DNA of 22,010 nucleotides from Branchiostoma floridae (Eukaryota > Chordata > Leptocardii > Amphioxiformes > Branchiostomatidae), in the NCBI RefSeq assembly GCF_000003815.2, contig NC_049991.1, positions 5,689,034 to 5,711,043 on the forward strand. Direction: 5' to 3'. Under the pieces are notes generated by a model. That model worked only from the letters and a program-made list of their open reading frames with translations. It did not search any database and was not told where the DNA came from. Below are positions 1-9,900 of this stretch, piece by piece. The position numbers were made by a program, and so were the translations under genes. Within the stretch, counting starts at the first letter, position 1. Each line of letters begins with the position of its first letter.

Positions 1-1
1 T

Positions 2-268
2 GATACTCAGGCTAGAACTACGCGGGACTCGGGTGACGCGGACTTAGTTAAGTCTCGTCACATGGACTACTGCATGCAAACTTTAAATGGCAAGCTTCCT
101 CGTGTGTTAGCGGTTGTCGGTCCCTTGATTGTGGGCGTTCTGGCTGCTGTCTTTCGCACTTCCAACCACCCATCCCTGCCAGGTACAACCAACTGGGCTC
201 CAAGAGTTTTAACAAACCGACTATCGCTTAACCCGTACATTTTCACCATTACCAAGAAGCAAGAGTAG
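2..268 (+). CDS. Possible partial 3' exon of an unknown small membrane-anchored protein
   Basis: The frame is open from the first bases of the window to a stop at 266-268, 88 codons, and may continue to the left. An ATG lies at 62. The most distinctive part is a hydrophobic stretch encoded at about 98-151 (VLAVVGPLIVGVLAAVF), long enough for one membrane span. It is preceded by a basic and polar segment and followed by a tail of about 40 residues ending in KKQE. A possible splice donor (CCAG followed by GTACAA) lies near 178-186, so the true exon could end there. I recognise no family. The length and a single hydrophobic segment are weak evidence, and the frame could be chance. Confidence 0.3.
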   Translation, partial: DTQARTTRDSGDADLVKSRHMDYCMQTLNGKLPRVLAVVGPLIVGVLAAVFRTSNHPSLPGTTNWAPRVLTNRLSLNPYIFTITKKQE

Positions 269-975
269 CCAACATGCTAGGCTCTATCTACTACTATAAC
301 ATTTAGAATGTCTGTGTTGTTACATGTACGTAGCTTGCTTGGGGGAAATGTACAATGAAGGTTTTCATTCGGTCGTTATTATACAGGTCCCAAAAAATGA
401 CCATATTGTACTTGTTTCAGTTTCAGACCAACCTTAAAATCAACAGTGACGAAACATGATTAACACATGAATGTTAATATTGCAGCAGTACTAGTTAACA
501 TCAGAGTTTAAATTTACTTTATTATCCAAATGTTCTAGATGACACTATAATTCATATAATTTATACGGTGTTTTAAGGGTTAATATTGCAGTACTAGTTA
601 AAATTAGAGTCTAAACTTACTTAATTAGCCAAATGTTATCGATGACGCTATAATTCATATAATTTATAATTACAGAATATACGACGGGTGATCAATAAGT
701 TCAAAGCCTTACCCAGAAGTAATTATGCACAATTCAATTTTCGGTGCATAAGATATAAAGCCTGGCATGATTTTTAATGTCTACCAAATTTCAGATTAAT
801 TCAATGTGGTTATAACTATACTTTCCTGTGGACGCTTTTTTGACTATTAGTATGTAGTTTGCGGCTACAACAAGGTGAACTGCGGTTAAGAGCTGTGTGG
901 GTCGTGTTTAATGAAATCTACAGAGACAGATCAAAATAATTGATTCCCCTGACTTTCATCAAAGCAAGTTGAACT
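269..975. other. AT-rich non-coding stretch
   Basis: No convincing coding frame is seen. It contains the tandem duplication listed separately (474-676). From about 685 the sequence GGGTGATCAATAAGTTC resembles the outer end of some mariner-like elements, but no matching inverted end was found nearby, so no element is called. Confidence 0.5.
474..676. repeat. Imperfect tandem duplication, period about 106 bp
   Basis: The unit starting TTAATATTGCAG at 474 recurs at 580. Both copies share, in the same order, ACTAGTTAA, a TTACTT block, CCAAATGTT, a GATGAC block with CTATAATTCAT, and ATAATTTATA. The copies differ by scattered substitutions and small indels, so the duplication is not recent. No function is seen. 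Confidence 0.75.
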
Positions 976-1148
976 TAATCTCCAAGCAGATCCTACGGTA
1001 GCATAAGATAGTATCAAAAGCTGACAGAGGAGTGAAGCCGGCTTAGGAGTATGTTTCGCTACATGGCAAATGGACACCTCTTTGTTGACTACATTCCCTG
1101 GCCAGTTTAATGCTATCTAATGACATTGTAGGATCTGCTTGGGGATTA
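976..1148. mobile_element. 173-bp hAT-like MITE with about 39-bp terminal inverted repeats
   Basis: The left end (976-1014, starting TAATCTCCAAGCAGATCCTA) and the reverse complement of the right end (1110-1148, starting TAATCCCCAAGCAGATCCTA) match at about 32 of 39 positions. The flanks are GTTGAACT (968-975) and GTTGACCT (1149-1156), an 8-bp target duplication with one mismatch. Eight-bp duplications are typical of hAT transposons, and the short non-coding interior makes this a non-autonomous element. The superfamily assignment rests only on duplication length. Confidence 0.7.
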
Positions 1149-1322
1149 GTTGACCTCAGGTCCCAGCTCAATTGTCGATGCTTTTTCTTCTTCCTCACCA
1201 ATCAATACTGGGTGTCGTCGGCAACGTAATGAGAATATTGGTACAACTTCAAATATACCTGAATATACATATAGTTATGCCCCAAAATTTGTGGTGCACC
1301 TTATTTCTGAGTGAGACGCTTA

Positions 1323-1729
1323 CAGGTTGTTTCGCAACAATGTCAGTTCGCAACCGTCAGTTCGCAACAAGGCAAGTCTTTTCGCAACAATGTACAAGTC
1401 GTTTTGCAACATTTGAATATCAATAATTTTGATAGCCTAATAGTGTTAGAAATCGTATTCCTAACATAATTATACTCCTACCTGTGTACGTATGAAACTG
1501 TACCACCCGGCGCATGAAAATCATCGGGCTGTCAGGTCCATGCGGCCCCATGTTCCTCTGTCGCCGGGGTTGTCTTTCACACCCGGTAACATTTTTAAGC
1601 GAAAGGAGTGTAATTTCTAATACTATCAGGCTATCAAGATTGATAATATTCAAACGATGCGAAACGACTTGTACCTTGTTGCGAAAAGACCTGCCTTGTT
1701 GCGAACTGACATTGTTGCGAAACAAGCTG
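1323..1729. mobile_element. 407-bp foldback (long-TIR) MITE with repeated TTCGCAAC boxes
   Basis: The arms 1323-about 1460 and about 1603-1729 are near-complementary over more than 110 bp. From each outer end they read CAG[G/C]TTGTTTCGCAACAATG and continue through shared blocks to GATAGCCT and TTAGAAAT. TTCGCAAC occurs at 1331, 1347, 1361 and 1381 on the left, and as GTTGCGAA at 1678, 1698 and 1714 on the right. The left arm has one extra 14-bp box unit. TTA flanks both ends (1320-1322 and 1730-1732), compatible with a PIF/Harbinger-type TWA target duplication, though three bases is weak. The boxes may be transposase-binding repeats. The loop between the arms has no coding capacity that I can support. 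Confidence 0.75.
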
Positions 1730-1908
1730 TTACCAGTGAGTGAGACCTTTATGAGGCGAACATCACCCCTTGTATGTAGGGCTTCATGTCTTGGTCTCCT
1801 GAGAATACGCCATGAAAGAAGGGCCCACATTTGAAAGCAAGATCATCTTAATGATAGTTCCGGAGTATAGAGCAGACACGCAGCCGCAGGCAATTAAACA
1901 GACACAAT

Positions 1909-1920
1909 AGGTCTGCGGGA
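1909..1920. repeat. Left target-site duplication of the SINE
   Basis: AGGTCTGCGGGA, identical to 2412-2423, directly abuts the tRNA-like head. Confidence 0.9.
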
Positions 1921-2411
1921 GGCCGCGTAGCACAGTGGTAGTGTATTCGGCCCGTGACCGAGAGGTCGCCGGTTCCAATCCGCCTGCCTTGTTGTCGGTC
2001 TTGTGCCCTTGGGAAAGGCACTTTACACGACTTTCCTCACTTTACTCAAGTAAAAAATGAGTCGTCCCTCGGATAGGACGTTAAGTGGAGGTCCCGTGTA
2101 TGGGGAGAGCCATACCCCATGCACGTTAAAGAACCCCCACACGTGCGATGGTGCGGTGTGCGTTGGTGCAAATCCTTCTGTCGGGAGTTGGTGATTCACT
2201 TCAAATCACCCGGATGGAGGCCTGGCGAACCTCTGTCTCGTATCAGCCACATGGTGATCTACATCATTCACCCGGACGGGTGTGTCACCCCGTAAGGGGC
2301 GGTATAACCCGTCGTGTGCTAACAGGGTTAGCCCTTGACAATAGCCTACGGCTAGTTGGGCAGCCCTGGCTGTTTGTAAACAGCTGAACAAATAAATAGA
2401 TAAATAAATAA
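1921..2411 (+). mobile_element. Complete tRNA-derived SINE
   Basis: The head (1921-about 1990) is tRNA-like. A box A match TAGCACAGTGGTA lies at 1928-1940, a box B match GGTTCCAATCC at 1971-1981, and between them is an anticodon-like stem-loop (TTCGG and CCGAG around a 7-base loop). Together these form an internal RNA polymerase III promoter. The body carries the stretch CCCTTGGGAAAGGCACTTTAC (about 2007-2027) and GCACGTTAAAGAACCC (about 2122-2137). They resemble the conserved central domains shared by many metazoan SINEs, possibly the Nin-DC type, a name given from memory. The element ends in a TAAA/TAGA-rich tail (about 2388-2411) and has perfect 12-bp target duplications, so both ends are known. 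The long AT tail suggests mobilisation by a LINE. Confidence 0.92.
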
Positions 2412-2423
2412 AGGTCTGCGGGA
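2412..2423. repeat. Right target-site duplication of the SINE
   Basis: AGGTCTGCGGGA follows the A/T-rich tail and is identical to 1909-1920. Confidence 0.9.
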
Positions 2424-2589
2424 AGCTTTGGAGATCGGAAGACGGCGCGCAACGTTCAAAAGTGTCTCCTATTTGTTTTTGCTTTTTAGACAGACGAAGA
2501 CAAGGTGGCGCTGCACTAAGTTTATAACTTATTCTAACAGTGATATATACTGAGTTTTTACAAATTTTCGCAACTTATGTGTATGTACG

Positions 2590-2767
2590 TGAACTGAGAA
2601 GGGTGGTGACTGACGCCACTCACCCTTGCCAGGAGTTCCTGCAGCTGGCTACAGAGTGTCAGTACCAGCTACGACGGGCTCCCCGTTTTAAGCTGCCACT
2701 GAGCCGGTCCAACAGACATTCGCAATCGTTTATCCCCAGGGCCCTTGCTCTGTTGAATGACAATTAA
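2590..2767 (+). pseudogene. C-terminal fragment of a CR1/L2-like retrotransposon ORF2 protein
   Basis: The frame ending at 2767 reads LRRVVTDATHPCQEFLQLAT, then a polar basic stretch, then SRSNRHSQSFIPRALALLND and a stop. THP followed by R-x-x-R-x-x-x-SF[IV]P-x-[AS]-[IVL]-x-LLN is the usual C-terminal signature of CR1/L2/Rex-type reverse transcriptase ORFs. The reverse transcriptase and endonuclease domains are absent, so this is a 5'-truncated remnant, the common product of incomplete target-primed reverse transcription. Family recognition is from motif memory only. Confidence 0.75.
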
Positions 2768-2985
2768 CGCACTATCACATCCGTATGACGTGTACCGAAC
2801 TTATTGTTACAAATATTGTATAGTAAACGTCTGTAATTTGTGATTTTAAGCAAAATTATAAGTCAATGTAAAGTATGCCTTTAAAATTGTAATAACTTTT
2901 TAAACAATGTTTAATAACGAAGCTTGTAAACACCAACACAATTCAGGCTAAATTGCCTGCAAAGTGGTGATTTTAATAAAGTTTA
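2590..2985 (+). mobile_element. 5'-truncated non-LTR retrotransposon, 3' end
   Basis: This comprises the ORF2 C-terminal fragment plus an AT-rich 3' UTR of about 215 bp with AATAAA at 2975-2980. The left boundary is uncertain. The right boundary is placed just after the polyadenylation signal because no clear tail or target duplication was found. Confidence 0.55.
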
Positions 2986-4789
2986 TTTTAGTATGTATGC
3001 ATTTTCCTAACTGCCCGGACCAAACTATATTTCCTATTCTGCAATTCCTTGTAACACCATCTCACAGCCTGTAACTATGACAAGAAACAATACTGTCATT
3101 TTCATAGGGGCAACAAACATCACAAATATAGCACAACCCCCTCCCAAACTCCGACTTCGATTCACAAGATTACCACAGAAAGCTCTAAAATTATGGATAA
3201 AGGTGAATTACGGTAGCTCTGGTTTTGGATATAAATGGTGAACTCAGAAGAACAACCCGTAGTAATGCTATTAACGGTGCACGCACCGATTCTTCCACGA
3301 GATAGTGCGCGACGAAAGGGTTTTGAGGGTCTGGCTTTGAGTTCGAATTTCTCATAATCTGCTGCGAAGTGGCATTTAATACTGTCATGGCTAAAAAGGG
3401 TAAGAAGTGATGTGTTTTTGGTGCTAATTGGTTTTGGGCCCGAGTTTCACTTTTTTGTATTTCTACGCGTTGGAAGTGATTCGCCCGTTGACCCAGATTC
3501 ACCGTCCATATGCGTTCTGTGAATCGTGTTGGTATGCCTCGCGCGTCGGGTTATTGCAAAAATCTCAGTGTTACGATTTTCTTTATTTTTTGCTTGATTA
3601 ATCCTAGGTGTATTCTCTTTCTGACAATATCAGTCATTTTCAAGACTAAACTATAGGTGATGGGTTTATTTTCACGTCAAAATTCCAATTTTTTGCATAC
3701 TTTTTTACGTGAAAAAAAGTTCCTCCCCCAAAATTACGAAAAGTAGAGAGAGCAAAGAAACTGAAACCCGGCTGTTCTTAAAGCTGGAGTGATACCCTTC
3801 ATTCCCATATACGGCTTTTCTGCTTTAGATTTATTTTCTTGAAGAGACGGCCTCTCGACTTGAGGGTGCGCAACCTCGATTTCAGACCCCAAATAAACTG
3901 GGGTGTGCACCGTTAATGTTCACCGTAGGCTATCTCTATCTATATGCGTTTTATCGTCCTATATGACTGAGATAAGAATCACAAAGCTGAGAATGTCCTG
4001 TTGGATGACGCAGGCAGTAATGCCAATGGCATTGAAATATGTGCAACGGGAATGGTTAATATCTCGATTTCCTAACAGTTATGAAATGTACATTTTGAAT
4101 GGCCGTTCTTTCATGCGATAAAGGGGCTATGTGCACCTTTTTATCGTAGTTCACACTACATAACTACAAGATGATCCGTCAGATGCGCAGACGTTTGCTT
4201 TGCTATCGAAGGTTGGTGATTTTTTGGCTGGCAATGGTACCATATTAATCACACAGATACCACACAGAAATAACACAAAAAGTTTGACTCGGAAAACAAA
4301 GATAAATTTTCATTTTAGCATAATTTTTCTTTATTCGATTTACACACAGCGCAGCTGGAGTTTCATAAATTAGTCTTTTTTTTTATACAAGGAACCTTAT
4401 ATATAACACCCGCCTCATATTACGTCTACACGACAAATGTACTGGCCATGGGATTTGAAATATGCTTATCTTAGCTATCTGGATGCACGCATTTCACTAC
4501 TTGAAGTAACCGAAACACCATACTGGATAACACAGGTGTTTTTATCCCATAATTCCAGCTATAGGAATATCTATTGTGCGTACAAGACAGTACATTACTC
4601 ATCACAAGATGCAAACAAACTACAGCCATGCTCATGGAGCGTTTGAAGTGGTGAGGCAGCTAGGAATCTCAACGGGCTGCGCCAAATTGCGCCGATTTTG
4701 TGAATTTATTCCGTTCATAGCACGCATTTGCGTCTAAGCCAATATAGGCCAATCAAAATGTGATCGCCCAAAATGTCTCATACTCAGTT
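2986..4789. other. Non-coding stretch, no gene recognised
   Basis: Open frames up to about 100 codons exist on both strands (for example 3191-3502 minus and 3903-4121 plus). None shows a recognisable domain, biased composition or splice context. The short inverted match between TTAACGGTGCAC near 3268 and GTGCACCGTTAA near 3905 may mark a decayed element, but it is too short to call. Confidence 0.4.
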
Positions 4790-5280
4790 CACGGTGGTCA
4801 AATTTGGCCCTCAAAGTTTCCATTCGAACGTAGAGTATCGGAAATTTAATTCCTGAAAGAGTTGATTTGTATGCGTTTTATAAGCGATTTAAATACCGTG
4901 TTTGGCCGTACGTCGAGTCGCACTGATAGGGACATGGGGTAATTGATACAGTCGTTAACAAGTTTTTTAACATTCAAAGTCACCAATAATGACGCCAGCA
5001 GCTTCGTTAAATGTCACATGTTTCAAACGAAACGGCAGCGAAACTATGCTACCCAGATAAGGGTTTATATTGGTGAAAATGTGTGTGTGTTTTTTCAGAC
5101 GCACGGCACCAAGGAAAATGAGGGCATTTTCTGTGTGTTTACTGTACCAACCTTCGGGTGACCTCGGGTGACCCCCAATAGAACACCTGTTCTGTTCGAT
5201 CACGTCAGATTGAACATGATTCGTGTTCTAAAACCCCAACCAGAAGTCAGAAAATTTTGGGGCCAAATTTGACCATCGTG
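4790..5280. mobile_element. Candidate 491-bp non-autonomous DNA transposon (26-bp terminal inverted repeats)
   Basis: The left end 4790-4815 (CACGGTGGTCAAATTTGGCC, then CTCAAA) and the reverse complement of the right end 5255-5280 (CACGATGGTCAAATTTGGCC, then CCAAAA) match at 23 of 26 positions. No convincing target duplication is seen, only GTT beside each end in non-equivalent context. The interior has no supported gene but contains a short direct duplication of CGGGTGACC (5155-5175). The inverted repeat is visible in the sequence; its origin as a transposon is inferred. Confidence 0.45.
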
Positions 5281-5962
5281 GTTTTGGTGAAAAATAACCA
5301 ATATGTATTGATTGAAAATTCGCAGTGGTAAATGGGTACCGGGTATTTGCTATTTTGCCAATTGCATTTTTTTGCGACAGATTGACGCTTATTGAGGCCA
5401 TTTTGCGCCTTTTCTGTCACTTTGTGAATACCTTACGTAATTTGGTGCAGTCCAATGAGGTGCCAGCTTTACAACCACGAAGCTGGTATAGTAGCAGTGT
5501 CACTTACTTACAAGTGTCACATACTCTTTGTCTTACATACACATGTCAAGAATGCATGTTTACGTTTGTAAGACAAATTCGAAACTTCAGCATTCACCAG
5601 GTTAGACATGATAACGTTAAATCAGGTGGCTTTCATTCTTGCTTGACGTGCCTCTAGGCCTATTTCTGTTTTCTTCAGATGACACAACTCCAAACCGGCA
5701 AGCATTTTTGGATTCTAGGACACACTGTTAAGTCAAACCCCTTATCTGTCAACTCTAAACCCTGGACTCACGCTTAAACAGCCCAGCTGTTTTGGGGGTC
5801 TATCATCATTCTAATGCTTGGTAATGTTTGATTGTTTGAGAATTTTTTGATTTCGTTTATTTTACAGCAATCTATTATTATATAGCAATTTTTGATTGGT
5901 GTACTCTCTTTCCTGCACACCAATGTCTACATTCGCAATACATCAGTGTTGATGGTCGCGTA
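5281..5962. other. Non-coding stretch, no gene recognised
   Basis: A 110-codon open frame (5325-5657, +) has no recognisable domain and looks like chance. Nothing else is supported. Confidence 0.4.
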
Positions 5963-6078
5963 TGATTGGTTGATTGATTGATGGATGGATTGATGGATGA
6001 TGGATGGCTGGCTGGCTGGCTGGCTGGCTGGATGGATGGATGGATGGATGTATGCGTGGATGGATGGATGGATGGATG
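5963..6078. repeat. GATG/GGCT tetranucleotide microsatellite
   Basis: GATT and GATG tetramers grade into about six GGCT tetramers (about 6006-6030) and then back to GATG. The compound structure points to replication slippage. The His/Pro/Ser-rich open frames on the minus strand here are translations of the repeat, not genes. Confidence 0.95.
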
Positions 6079-6565
6079 AATTGTACAAGTTTGGTGAATA
6101 CGAGTTGCATAACTTGAGTGTGTATGTTTTGCCTTGTCTGATTATTTTGTCTGGTGCCTGAATAAGTAAAACACAAACTTCGACATAACTGATCTCTCCT
6201 TTACTCATAGAGTAGCTTCTGCAGTCTCAAGTCCTCAACCATACTACAGTCATCTGTGAACCACTTTAAAATTTACAGAATATATCACTGTATAGACAGA
6301 TACAATGTTTAAAGCACACATGATGTGTCCATGTATCTATGATAAACTTTTCACAGTGTTTCATAACTTTTGGATTTTTTTCTTCATTTTAGACTGCTTA
6401 CATTCCGTTTAACATAATTTGTGTCTGATCTCAAAGACCATCAATCCTCCTTGAAGAATTTCTTGGATAAATACGCAATCCTTCATTTATCATATGACTC
6501 TTGAGTCCATTCACTCTGTTTTTGAGTCCATTGTTCTAAAGGCAATATTCACCGTTGGATCCAAG
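6079..6565. other. Non-coding stretch, probable 3' flank of the minus-strand gene
   Basis: No coding signal is seen. It lies downstream of the stop codon of the minus-strand exon at 6980, so it may include 3' UTR, but no canonical minus-strand AATAAA was found close to that stop. Confidence 0.35.
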
Positions 6566-6876
6566 TAATGCTACGGTCCCATTGAGAAAAGGGGGCCCCT
6601 TCGGGTAGTTAACGGGCTGTTTTTCTGCACTTTCGGGCGTGACACCTACGGGGCTGCGTGGGAAAGCCTGCGGCTGCAGGGTCATTTTAGGGCACAGCAG
6701 GGTCCCTGATTTTTTTTTAAACTTGGAGTTAAAATCAACCTGGGACCCGGCAACAAATAGAGAAAACACATCGCCCAAACATCCTCGCGGTAACTGACAG
6801 TTCACCTGGACAAGATTTGGGTTTCAAAGCTTGGCCGGGGCTCTCCTCCTTCGTACGTAAATGGGACCGTTGCATA
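6566..6876. mobile_element. Candidate about 311-bp element bounded by short inverted repeats
   Basis: TAATGCTACGGTCCCATT (6566-6583) matches the reverse complement of 6860-6876, TATGCAACGGTCCCATT, at 16 of 17 positions after a one-base offset. The intervening DNA is GC-richer than its flanks and carries an 89-codon minus-strand open frame with no recognised domain. No clear target duplication was identified, so this is a weak candidate. Confidence 0.35.
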
Positions 6877-6979
6877 ATGGACAGAATCTGCTTTTAACCC
6901 AACACATGCGGTCTGAAAGCAATCTAGATATATCAGTACCTGCTTGTATTTCACATCAGTGTCCGTACATAGCAGTCAT

Positions 6980-9900
6980 CTATTGGCGTAGATGATGTCC
7001 ATGAAGTGTCAAAACTGTCGTCAGGCCTGGAACGTCGTCAAATGGCGCTGCTTTTGCTACTCCATACTGAGAAGACATCATTCTGTCTGTGTTCGGAGTC
7101 GTCTGGTCAGTTGTTGGTTTCATCAGCTGTTTCGCTCCACCGTGACGTGCGTCGAGGTACCAGAGAGATGGCCACGTGTTGTCTTCTCGTAACAGACCTG
7201 TTGAACCTGGACGACCTTCGCTGATCTTCTCCCTCAGATCGTGCCGATAGCTTTTGTCAGAACTGTCCTGGGGGGTCCCAACCGTATTCGAGACATCTAA
7301 GACCGGTTCATTGAAGATTGACTCCAACTGTATGATCACGTTTTTAAACGCGTTTCCAGCGATGTTACTAGGCTTGCGAATCTTGTCGAAAGCGCGGACT
7401 CCCATTGTAGAAGTCTCCTGTCTGTTTCGCGACGACCAATTTGTAGTAGGTGAGCTGTTCAACTCTTCTGGAAAAGCAACCGCCTGGCCTACATAGACTC
7501 CATTCTCCCCTGTCTGAAGCCCACGATACTTTGGCTCCTTGATGTCAACGTTTGGGTCTCGAAAGCTAGATGGGTGCTTCCAACTTCCTTTTGTCCGCAA
7601 CCTGGTGTTCAAATCTGGTAGTAGTTTGTCCATGTCGTGACGTTGGGAACGTCTAGATGATGTTGCCATTAGGTAGGCTGCGTTCACGTGTTGTTGGTCT
7701 AAGCCGTTTTCATCCGACCTTCTGCCCCGGAAGATGTTCCCCATTATGTCTCGTGGAGTGATTTCTTCCAGACTGTTCTTGACCACGTGTACTTTTGTGT
7801 CGTTTGTGGACAAGGTTAGTACAGTTTCATCACCAGCAAGACGACCACGAGGATCTTTATGGGACTCTTCTGGGTGACGTGTACTCCGAAGTAAGTATTC
7901 GACCATTCTACGATCTAGCAACGACTTTACATCTTGTCCTCGTGCGAGGGAGTCGGTCCAGCCATCTACATTTCGCCTGATCCTGCGATGCTTAAACTGC
8001 AGGTTGTCTGCTCTGGCACTCTCATAACTTTTCTCTTCATAACTCTTTGTTTTCAGAGTGTCAACTCCAACGCCTGATGATCGGCCTAGTACAGCAGTAG
8101 TTGGCTTACGTTCTTCATTTGAATTGTTAGCTAGGTTGTCTGTGATAGCCTGTTGATTGGCGTTTTCGCTTGTGTTGTTGTGATGCTGTATGATTGCCTG
8201 TGTAGTGGAGAAAGGTGCCATCTTGTCATTTCTGACAGCCATGTCATTAGTTGGACGTTTAAAGAAAGCCTTTCCAAGAATGTTTGCAGTTGCTTTTAGT
8301 TTGGGGATGGTAGCATAACCCTGTCTCACAGTGTCCAATTTCTCACTCGAATATGAGTAACCATCTTTCTTACCCATGATACGTCGGAGAGAATCTCCCA
8401 GTAGATCTTTCTTCTGGAAGCTGTATTTTTCAACGGAAGGGCCAAGTGAATGTCTTTTGATGGAGAGAAGCCCTCTAGAAGCGCTTCTTGGAGGGTTTCT
8501 TCCGTCATCTTCTGCTATTGTTGGTTGTTTACCGTGCGATGGAGACTTTATCCCCAGCGACCGATTTTTCACTAACTTCTTCTTTGTAGTATGCTTTACC
8601 TCGCTTGACTCTTCAAAATCTTTGTAGATTGATAAGCGCTCAAAGCCGATTTCGCTACGTTTGATCCTATGATTGATGACAGCAGATGAAGCTACACCCA
8701 CAGGGTGTGGGCTGGATGTTGTTTCTTGCCGTGGGCGATGTCCAGCCGTCGCCACTTTGTCTGTAGTTTTTACGTCATCGTTTGCGTGGGGATCTTCCCG
8801 TCTTTCCTCTATACTGCGTTTGCCTGACGTCATTACTTTTCGAAAGGAACTTCCCATGACGTCTCGCTGCTGCACTTTTGTCTCCGCTGAAAGTGACTTG
8901 GCCACCAAACCGTTTGCATTTGAATTTTCCGTCATACGTGAATATTGATTGACATCGAAATTGTCATGTTCATTATTTTCCTGGGTATTTTCCTTGTGTA
9001 GATTTTCTACAGGGTAGGCCACTGCCTTTGTTAGACCATAGCTTGGCGTGCCATCTTCTGTGAGATTAAGCGTCTCAAACAAACTCTGCTTCGTTTTGTT
9101 GACCAACTCTTTATCAGTGATTTCTATAGGGCCTGCTTGTCCGGACCCTCGCTTTAATTGTCCATTCCGCTGTCCTAATGCCAAAACGTTCATGGCTCGG
9201 ATAGCCTCTGGAGGAAGGGATTTTCCGGCTTGGACTTTCGACAAGCCAAACAGCGTGTTTGGGCTTTTCAACACTTTGACTTTCCTTATAGCTGAATCTA
9301 CCGTTTGTTCTATGCCTTTCGATTCCGTATGAAATTGTCGGAAAGAATGTTTCATCAAACCTCGCACTAGAGTATCTAATCTTGAGCTAGGTTTGACCAT
9401 TTGGCCCCGTTGTTTCTTTGGCTTCCAGAAACTGTATGTGTTAGCGGAATCTCGGAGAAAGCTATGTCCCACTATGTCACGGCGCCCTTTCTCCTTTGAT
9501 TCTTCGGATGTTACCCCTCGTTGCTTATCATCCTCTTGGTGGTCATCTGCTTGACTGTCCTCTGATAGTAGTTTCCTACCGATGAAGAACCTCGTCTGGC
9601 CACTTTCGTCGCCTTCTATCCCTACTTTCTTGAGATTTTCCTGGTCCTTGTTTGACGTTACACCTGCACCATCTCTGGCCACATAGGCTACCTTTTGATC
9701 CATGGCTGACACTCTTTGAAGCTCTTGGATAAGATACAAGCGGTGTCGCAGGTGTGTTGATTTCACCACGGATGGCGTTACGCCGAGATGGTTTAAACGA
9801 CTTGATATGTACTTTCCCGTCTTGTTCCAATCCTTAAGTGGTTTGTAGTGGCGAATCTTGACATCTCCCCAGCCATCGCCACTCCGTTTTCCACTGTTGC

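Noticed and set aside
685-950. Mariner-like end (GGGTGATCAATAAGTTC)
   Set aside because: Resemblance from memory only; no matching inverted end, TA duplication or transposase remnant found.
1921-1990. A functional tRNA gene
   Set aside because: The acceptor and T stems pair poorly and the sequence continues into a SINE body with target duplications, so it is a SINE head.
3262-3920. Inverted match TTAACGGTGCAC near 3268 and 3905 as element ends
   Set aside because: Only about 12-16 bases match, the similarity does not extend and no target duplication is seen.
5927-6208. Minus-strand open frames rich in His, Pro, Ser and Ile
   Set aside because: They are translations of the GATG/GGCT microsatellite.
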